DNA of 64,000 nt, from assembly GCA_037783415.1 (NCBI GenBank), contig JAZGTN010000058.1, positions 8,778,001 through 8,842,000 on the forward strand. The letters are read 5' to 3'. This DNA is from Leptasterias polaris. Lineage: Eukaryota > Echinodermata > Asteroidea > Forcipulatida > Asteriidae. The position numbers and the translations under genes are program-made. Under the pieces are notes generated by a model, which saw only the letters and a list, made by a program, of their open reading frames with translations, did no database searches and had not been told where the DNA came from. Of this stretch, positions 11,365-20,300 are shown in pieces. The number at the start of each line of letters is the position of its first letter. Within the stretch, counting starts at the first letter, position 1.

Positions 11365-14300
11365 CTGTATAATATAAACCAAATTGAATTTTGTGAATAT
11401 ACAATATACATGTACATGTTTTACTAACTTTATTGTAAAAGTCTTGAAAAGATTAAATAATAGTGTATTTAGTAAAAATAGGTACATGTTGTTTCTTCCT
11501 GGTTTCCGTACCATGCAAAGCTGCAAACATCACTTTTCTAGGATTTAAATTATTATAAGCAACTAGATAAAACTAAAAACAAAATAGTGGCTATAGCAAT
11601 ACATGTATGTACCGATTTTTCCATATGAATTTGTTTTTAATTAAGTGACTCGAATTAACATTTTTTTTAAATTAAGATCTTATCATAACTACACTTTTTT
11701 TCTCCAGCGGCATTATATTGTCTTCAGTGAACCTAAATTGTTTTGGTACTTTATATTTTATTCTGTTTTTAAAAACAAATTGGTTGTCCCCCCCTTATGC
11801 GAAATTGTGTACATTAAAATAAAGAAATACATACACAGGCACGTAGGAAGATGATTTTAACAGGGGGGCCAGGTTATATCTGTGAAATTTGCTTGGTCAC
11901 TTACTTTCACACTTTACCCACACATCCCCAGATCACCAGAATTGACTAAAAACGTATACATATCAGTTTAAATCCGCTATGCACTATTGGTAAGATCTAA
12001 AAAAAGAAGTTAAAATAAAATAAAACTGACACGGTGTAAAGTTGATGATGGTAGAAAACATCCCTTGAAATATTGATGCTAAAATACTGTTTGATACTAT
12101 CATTTTTTTGAAATGAGTGAAACAAATTGAGTGAACAAATTTTAGTGAACAAAGTGTTCTTGAGACGTAGTCTAGAGCTTTAAAAAAAATTGAGAATCCC
12201 CCCCCAAAAAAAAATAATAATAATAATAAATAAATAAAAATAAAATTATGTGAGCATAATCTGACTCTATCATGCCTATTCAATTATAAAAGAAAGAAGC
12301 TTGCAGACATATTAAAATGTTCTATTATTATAGTAAAAGTGTGTATTCGTGTGCCTCCTTGATTGCCGATTGGACGAAATTCTGAATCCTGCCTCTGCAT
12401 ACATTTACTTTTGACTGTTTGAAACCCTGGGTCCCGCAGCTCCCGTAAACTTTTCTTTCGCCGTGTGTACTAATTTCCCATTACCTGTTTTTATTTCACC
12501 CCTTTTTTTGGTTTATGTGTACCGTCCCTTTTTCTTGTGCCACCCCCTGATAATTACCTAAATTCGGAATTTGCCAAAGAAGTGTCCCCTTCTTTCATTT
12601 CTTTGGACGAAATTCGCTGCTAGTTCTTCAATATTTATCTTGTCTGTAATATCCTTATGGACATGGGCAATCATGCAGTGGTTCAACCTTTTTTGAGTCA
12701 TGGTTGCACGCAGATATGATTTGATTCTACGAAGAGCTGAAAATGTTCTCTCTGCTGTGGCAGTAGTCACCGGTATTGTGAAATATATCCTCAGCATCTT
12801 GTGGATTTCTGTCAACAGTTGTTTTATTGGATCAGAATTCATCCTCTGGCAAATCATTCTGACACTGGTAATTTCTGTTTCAGTGTCACTGAAAAGACCA
12901 GGCAACATTTTAAGCTGCACTCGCAACTTTGGAAAGTCAATGTCCTCTTGGTAAGTATCTTCTACCTTGGTTGGAATATTGAATTCCTTGCCATTTGCTG
13001 CCCCTATCAACATGCTTTCAATATCTCGAACTGTAGTGAAATTCTTTTGCTTGAACCGCCTGCTCACTTCTTCCCTGACACTATCGACTGCCTCAAAGTA
13101 TTGTTGTCTGAAGTAGGCTTCTATATCGGTGTGATTGAAACACTCATCGCCATCATTAATTCGTCTTGGGATTCGCCTTGTCCTTGGAAGAACAGTTTAT
13201 CTGTTTTGGTAGCAGCTTCTTCAAGAACAGATTCGTAAAACTCTTTGAACTTCTCATCAGTCCTGTTCCTGTCAAGAAATGATATCAGCTGTTGTGAAAG
13301 GTTTGATGCATCTTCAGCAGAGGTGTTCTTTGACTGAAGAACCTTGGACACGAGTTCAGATGCTTCAAAGATGAGTACTGCAAGCTTTAATCCAAAAAAT
13401 GTTTGAAATTTATCCATTAGAGCACCGAGTCCCCCTCCTCTCCGAGCATATTCATCAGACCCCTTGCTGACTTCCTCAAGGGTTTCAGTCAAAGGTGTAT
13501 AATTGTCGAGTATGGCTGTAAGAGCTCCTGTACGAACTGTCCAACGTGTTGGGCAAAGAGGTTTTAACCCTCCAGCACATGGGTGAGCCTCTTTGATGGT
13601 TTCAAACAAGATTTGACGTTTTGGAGAATATTTAATCAACTGTATTAACTCCATGGCAAAGTCAATGGCATTACGCACTGGTACAGACGTTCTTGAAACA
13701 GTTTGTAAGCAAAGATTTAGGCAATGAGCAAGACAGTGAACTGGCAGTGCTGCTTTCACTTCCTCCTGTAGTGATACTCCCACTCCATTGATACGGCCTT
13801 GAAAGTTGGCAGCGCCGTCATAGCCTTGCCCTCTAAAATTTTTTAATGGAAGGGTCATGCGTATGAGGCAATCCTTAATTGTTAATTTGAGAGTTTCTGC
13901 CTTAGTGTTTGGCAACTGCACAAAACCTACTGGGTCTTCAAATACCTCATATTTTTCAGAGACCCATCTACTCAAGCAGATCACTAATTGTTCCCTGTTG
14001 GCACAATCTCTAGTTTCATCAGCAAGGATGGCATACCATTTACTAGATTTAATCTGTTGCAAAAGTGTTCTCACGATTTTTAGGGCAATCATTTCAATCA
14101 ATTCATTTACGATGACAGGTGACTGATATTTGTTTAATCTTGTCCAATCTTTATTTTCCATGCACATGCGCATACATTGTTGCAAGTTACCATTTAATTC
14201 TTCATCCCCTCTTATAGGTAGTCCTTGACGAAGTAGAAACATTAAAGCTTTTTAGCTCTTGTAGAAGTCCATCGCGATGCTTTGCTTGGTCTTTCTCATG

Positions 14301-17300
14301 TTGGACATTTAGTAGATTGCTGATCTTGATGTGGCATTTTGAACGTTGGTAGAACTCAACTGCATTTCTATGTGAATCACTTGTTTCATGTTCTTGAAAC
14401 CTTTCGATGGCCTTCTTCCAGTTATTGAATCCCTCAGTGGTAAATGCTGATTCTTTAAACTGCCCACACGTACTAGCTCTGTGGTCATGTGCATGTTTAC
14501 AGTAAAAACAAAACACTTTGAAAGAAGTTGTGCAAAGATGGAGCCAAGGATATTTTTCATACCACATTACTTGAAAAATTCGCATTCGTTTCCCAAATTG
14601 ACGGTAAGTGTTCTCTACAATGTTTTTATCAGTAATGTGGGATGGTTTATCAGAGCTGCAACAGGGAGCTGCACACTTTCCACCATAGTTTTCATTTCCA
14701 GCAAGTACATGCTCTGATTTTGATTGAGCTGAATGGATGGATGCAGTTGCAGTTGGTACAGCAGAAGGAGTGTGAGTAACGGCTGTTGTACCAGTGCCTG
14801 TAGGTGGGATTTCAGTGGTATCTAAACCGTCATCCATGCTTGAGGATGGATTTTCTGAGGTATCTGAATAGTCGGCCATGCTTGAGGATAGAGATTCGGT
14901 CTTATCTATTCTGGCAGCTTTGCATGAGGATGGAGTTAGAGCTTCATTTGTACAGCCAGCTGTGCTTGAGGACAAAGTTTCAGATGTGTTTGTGTATGGA
15001 GTGTCAGTCGCACATGGACTTTCAGAGTTGCTGAAGAAGGTACGTGAAGATGAAGTGTCTGCCTCACTGGAACAATCAGCTGTCGAATAGACACAAATTT
15101 GTTTACACATTTAACTCAACTGAAATAGTGTCACATTAACAGTAATTATATTGTTGTAAAGGTTTTATTCAAAGGCTTGTGAATGTTTCCATGAAAACAA
15201 AAATATAATCAACAGTCATTTATAAAACCCAACTGTGAAAATTTCAACTCATTTCATTGTGTCGTTTATGAGAAAAAAGTGCAATCACTTTAAGTATTTT
15301 TTATTCATTCTATACAGGGAAACTTAAAAAAAGTTAATTCACAAATAATGGGTTAATATGACCAGGTTATAAAGTTCATGATTATAAACATAATTGAATG
15401 CATCATGAGGTATGGGCTATTACCTTACCATTTAGACCATCCTTGCATGCATGCGATCACAGGTTGGTGAATAATGGGCCCAATGGGCATGAATGCAAGG
15501 ATGGTACAGTATAAATCATGGGAAGATAATGAAGCCCCAACTTCATGAAGCAATCATGCTTATAATCATGAACCTTTAACCTGGTCTTATTAACCGACTA
15601 TTTGTGGATTACCTTTTTTGTCGCCCTGTACATGGAATTTAGGGCATAGTCTTTGTTCCACATGAATGAAGGCAAACATGAAATGATGCTCATACCTGAC
15701 AAATCTTGTCTCTTTGCTTGTGGCAAACCAATGTCATCATCTATCATTGTCAACGAGAGAAGGGTCAGTTGCTGATCTGTTTCAGGAGCCTTTGCAGATG
15801 ATAATTGAAATAGTGATTTAGAATTTGTAGCCCAACGATCACCTTTTGTGCCGTGCTGTACAAGGAGATCATAATGTCCTGCTCGGTTTGCTGTTTCAGG
15901 ATGGTACAACAGCAAAATTGGGTCTTGGTGTGAGTATTTTTCTGCTGGTATTTTTGTCACCAGTTTGTAGGTAGACTGTCCATGTGTCTGATATATGTGT
16001 ATTTGGGTTTTAGCAAGGTAAGCCAAGACATATAGCTCAAGTGTATCACCATATTCATATATGTTCTTCATTGCCTTTATATGGTTTGCAAGGTTTCCAT
16101 GATGCTCAACAAAGTGAGGTAATATGTGCGAGTCCAACTCCTGAAAATTCTCTTCCAAAGCAATAACAACTTCTCTTCTTATTCTATTTGCCAATTGAGT
16201 CTCCAATGCAGCGAGATGAGGATTTGTTATGACTCCTTCTCCAGATCGTGTAGCAGATGACAATTGTTGTACCCCATGAGTGGCAATTGATCTGAACAAA
16301 CATCGTCCATCACCTAGCTCATGTATTAGCTGAAATTCAGGCTTGTTCCTGACATCTTGGTCCAGAACTTTGGTACAATGCTGAGATGAACTGCAACTAA
16401 ATCAAAACAAAACAATATCAATTCAATACAACAATTTGAGTACTGCATACTTTGAATATCACCATTTCAGAAAGATTTTACCTCAGTGCACAAATAAAAA
16501 AATAAAAATTATTTTTTTAAAATACAGGGTCTATACTTGAAAGGCTTTTGCTATCTCAAAGAAACATTTGTGGAGGATTGTTACTGTAAACTCATGCAAC
16601 CTGATCGTGGTTCTTGATCAGTTGATTAAATTAGACATCTATGTGGGGTCATTTTCAAGCCCCAAGAACAAAGAAAAAACGGAGAACATTACTACAAATA
16701 CTAGCCATGTGAAAAATACATTTTGACATTGGTGAAGAATAGTGAATTCTTAAAATAATTAGTTAATAGTTGAAGAAAAACTAGCCAACCAACTTTCATT
16801 GGCCTACAACAACAAGTACAAAAATGTAATCGCATGGTTGTTTAAACTTGTTTTGACAAACATTGAACAAAATAAAAAAGAACAGTACTCACCCAGGTCT
16901 GAAGAAATCTTTTATAGTTTTTTGACGCTTCTTTGCGCCCGAGAGTGAGAGTTTCATTATGAAATTGTGGGGAGAACTTTTACTTCGCGATCAACAAGTG
17001 ACAGATATCAGTCGAAATATCGAAACATCGTGTGTTGTTCGTGCATACAAAATGCGCGCATTTGGTGTCATCTTGGTTTCGTGTGACACATCGCAGCATA
17101 GCTATCTCGTTCCCTTGACTGACTTGCTGTGCCATTTTCCCCAGTCAGTACCGGTGAGGGACGATACAGGCTACCTACCTAGCTCTGGCAACACAGCTGT
17201 TCAGCCTTTGACATTATCTACAAGTTTAAAAACTTAAGCAATGCATTGACAAACTGCGCCCTCTTTGGCCTTGGATGAGCAATACACAAAGATTATAGTT

Positions 17301-20300
17301 GCGTGCGCGCGTGGTGTCTGTATGTTGCATGGGCAGAAGCACCGACGAAGAAATTTCAAGACTCCAAGCGAAATATATGTATTCAAATAGCCACTTTGTC
17401 AATGTGATTTGATTAAATGGCCTACAGACTGCAGTACTATTCCCTCAGGACATAAGAACATGCCAATTTATCATCCGGAAAACCTTTTTTTTTAGGGGGG
17501 CCCGGCCCCCCCCCCCCCCGCATTTTTTCAGCGGGGGCCAGTGGCCCCCCCGCCCCCCCCCCCCCCCCCCCGGTTCCTACGTGCCTGATACATGTACACC
17601 TATGTTTACATGTATGTATTTCTTTATTTTATCATTTGATTTTGTACATTTTGTAAGTTTAAGTGTGCAGTTAGTTAATGTTTTCTTCTGTTCTGTGCAT
17701 TCAGCTCAGCAGGTTTAAATAAAAGATGTACCTACCTATTCCACTACAAGCATCTAACACCCAACCATCAGCAGTACACATTGCCGACACAAGATCCTGC
17801 AGCAGCTGCAACGGCTTCTGGTTGGTGTCAATTATTTAACTCTCATCATCTTTCAGGGGGGAACTTGAAGCAGTGAGGGTAAATAAGTTTGATCTTGGCT
17901 GGTACAGTTGGTCTTGCTGTACTCTTCCTGAAGCTGACCAGTAGGCACTCACAATTGCCCCCACATCCTGGCTGAGTGTCGGTGTAATCATGGTTGAGTT
18001 ACATTTTGGAGCTGAAAAGCAAATTTATTAGGTATGTACATAAACAACATACTGTTTACTGTGTTACGAAACATGATAAACAACTTCATTCTTCAATTGA
18101 AGCTGTAGTTGTAATTTTTAGTAAATAAAATTCAAACTAATCCTGTCCCCTAACTGCCTAAGCTCATACTATGGCATATACATGTACATATGTGATATTA
18201 TGTTTTATCTTCAAGCAGGCCTGAATACTTGATTCTGATTGGTCAACAGGGAGTGTGATATAAACTTATATCGCACGGCCCATATCACACCCTGCGTATT
18301 GTGTGTTCTAACTCCGCGCACGTATTGCGCTTTTAAAAGCTAGTTTGCTTGAAGATAAATACATTATCACACGCGCGCTCGCGGAATACGGAAAAATATA
18401 GCGCGTCTGAGTCACATATCCAACTTGGCCTTCGGCTTTGTTGGATATGGGACGCAGAAGCGCTATATTTTTCCGTATACCACTCGCGCTTGTGTGATAA
18501 CTTATAATGGCAACTAATGGTTGAAAACCATTTGCTATAAAATACCTTTCTGATAAAAAGCATTTTCAACTTTGCAGAAGGTCTCTGCTTGGAGCACTTG
18601 GTACAGCTCCTGTTGCTTCTCCATGCTGCAGATGCACACCAAGTTGTACATGGTGAGATTAGCTGCAAGCTCCATGTTGACGAACCGCAGCATCACACAA
18701 AACTTCTGCAAGTCTGTTACTGACCAAGTCTACATATAAAATGTGTCCGAAGAATATACTGTAAGTCTAGTGTAGTCATTAAAATGTATACCCCTGTACT
18801 TCCTTTAGTACAATGTAGTTGGACCATTTAACCCTTGGGTACTGTAGATGTGCTTTTCGGCCTAAAATGTGGAACGACGTCACAATGACGTCATTTATTG
18901 CGCATTTTCGCCCGTGTACAAAACACATGGAGATAGTGAAAACAAATCCGACTTCTAGAAACACAGTTTTTTCAATTAAGCTCAACTTTAACGTCCTGGA
19001 TTCACAAATGTTTCTTAAAACAAGAAAGGTTTTATAGACGATCAGTTTAAAAGCATCAAAACTTATTAAAACATTGTCAGTAGAAAAAAAACCCAAAATT
19101 ATCAGGCAAATTGAACGCCATGGGTACTCTGACTTGAATTTGATATGTGTTTATTAACGACAAAGTAATTTTTTTCCATTTTTTTTATAGTAAAAAAACC
19201 CGCACCGTTAAACTCGTATAGCGCCCTCAATCTTTCTAGGGTTTCCTAGATTCGTTCAAGCCCTAAACCCATTTATGACCCGTGTTGTAGACGTTTATGT
19301 AGAATATACATAGAGTCATCATTCCTGTCGCCGACTGACACAAGTCTACGTTCATTCACAAGAATCGAAAAGAATTTGTCTTGCTATCAGCGCAGCGTCG
19401 TCGTCGTGTAGTCAGATAGTTATTCATATTTTACCGTGGACGTAAAGAATATGAGTGCCGTGTTCTTGTCCATGGTTTGGGGTGGCAAACTTGTATGCCC
19501 TCAGGTCCCGTTCGCCGGGAAAACGATATGTTTAACATTTCTTGTGCAAAGGCATTACTTCAGGAAACCGCGATGTATCAGTTACAAAACTTGATGGCCC
19601 TTGCAATAAGGCAATAAAAAGCTGATTCAGGAAAGGAGTGGTAAAGAGAAAATCGTTTTTCATGACTAAACGGTCAGTGTTGGATTTGGGGTTGTGGAAG
19701 AGACAAAATTACAATACAATCGTATCCCATATGAATTTACTGTTTTAGCCTAAACAAATATAACATACTCGATTGGCATTTCAGGGTAGAAAAATTGTTA
19801 CGATTACGAATTAAATACATCATTTTGTTTACATGCATTTACAGTTATTTTTGAGTAAACTCGTAATCATTTCTGAAACGATCAGTTACATGTGTAACCG
19901 TTCACATTTATTATGGTCAAAATTTCGCGACACTTTTGAGGATGATTTTTCAACATTTATCCGAACCGTAATAATGTAGATGTTCAACCGGTTGATCGGA
20001 TGGTTAACCGTGTGACCGTCACAGGCAGGCTTACAAAGCCTCGGCATTTAAATGTAAACGTAAACATTTAAACGTTTAACAGGATTATCATTTGGTTAAC
20101 CGGGTAACCGTGCAATCGATTTGTTGTGGAACGCCCTTTAGCGTTCAATGTTTCTTTCAACTCATGCCGCACGCAAAGTAATGAAATAACAAAGAATTAA
20201 GCCTGTAAATTGGAAACGATATAGGTGTGTTTGGCAATTATTTTGGTCAGCATTTCGCAGCACTTTTCAAGTGATTTTTCAACGTTTATCCGAACCGTAC

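Larger units (their letters stand above)
12558..16957 (-). pseudogene. OTU-domain hAT transposase (ZMYM1-like), frameshifted
   Basis: Three exons are inferred: 16957-16893 (MKLSLSGAKKRQKTIKDFFR P, the basic start typical of this hAT group), 16396-15696 (OTU protease domain) and 15079-12558 (Ser/Thr-rich linker, TTF-type zinc finger, DUF4371/transposase, hAT dimerisation domain). Junctions have GT/AG with matching phases (2 then 1). The zinc finger shows FKVFCFYCKHAHDH, GFNNWKKA and HE.SDSH. The transposase region shows ADETRDCANREQL, QGYDGAANFQG and CLAHCLNLCL. The C-terminal dimerisation domain shows TATAERTFSALRRIK. Single-base shifts near 14245 and 13190 break the last exon into three frames, so this copy should not make an active enzyme. 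An alternative reading keeps the OTU exon running to its own stop at 15598. Confidence 0.75.
11836..17587 (-). mobile_element. hAT DNA transposon, 5.75 kb
   Basis: The ends are CAGGCACGTAGGAA at 11836 and its reverse complement TTCCTACGTGCCTG ending at 17587; CAG-type ends are usual for hAT elements. Flanks are TACATACA on the left and ATACATGT on the right. An 8-bp target duplication is therefore not intact, although TACAT-type similarity remains. Just inside the ends are G/C runs (11862-11872 and 17495-17572). The single transposase gene lies on the minus strand inside the ends. The element sits in an intron of the methyltransferase-like gene. Confidence 0.75.

Noticed and set aside
16959..17237. 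Plus-strand frame upstream of the hAT gene
   Set aside because: No domain; it lies in the element's 5' flank opposite to the transposase.
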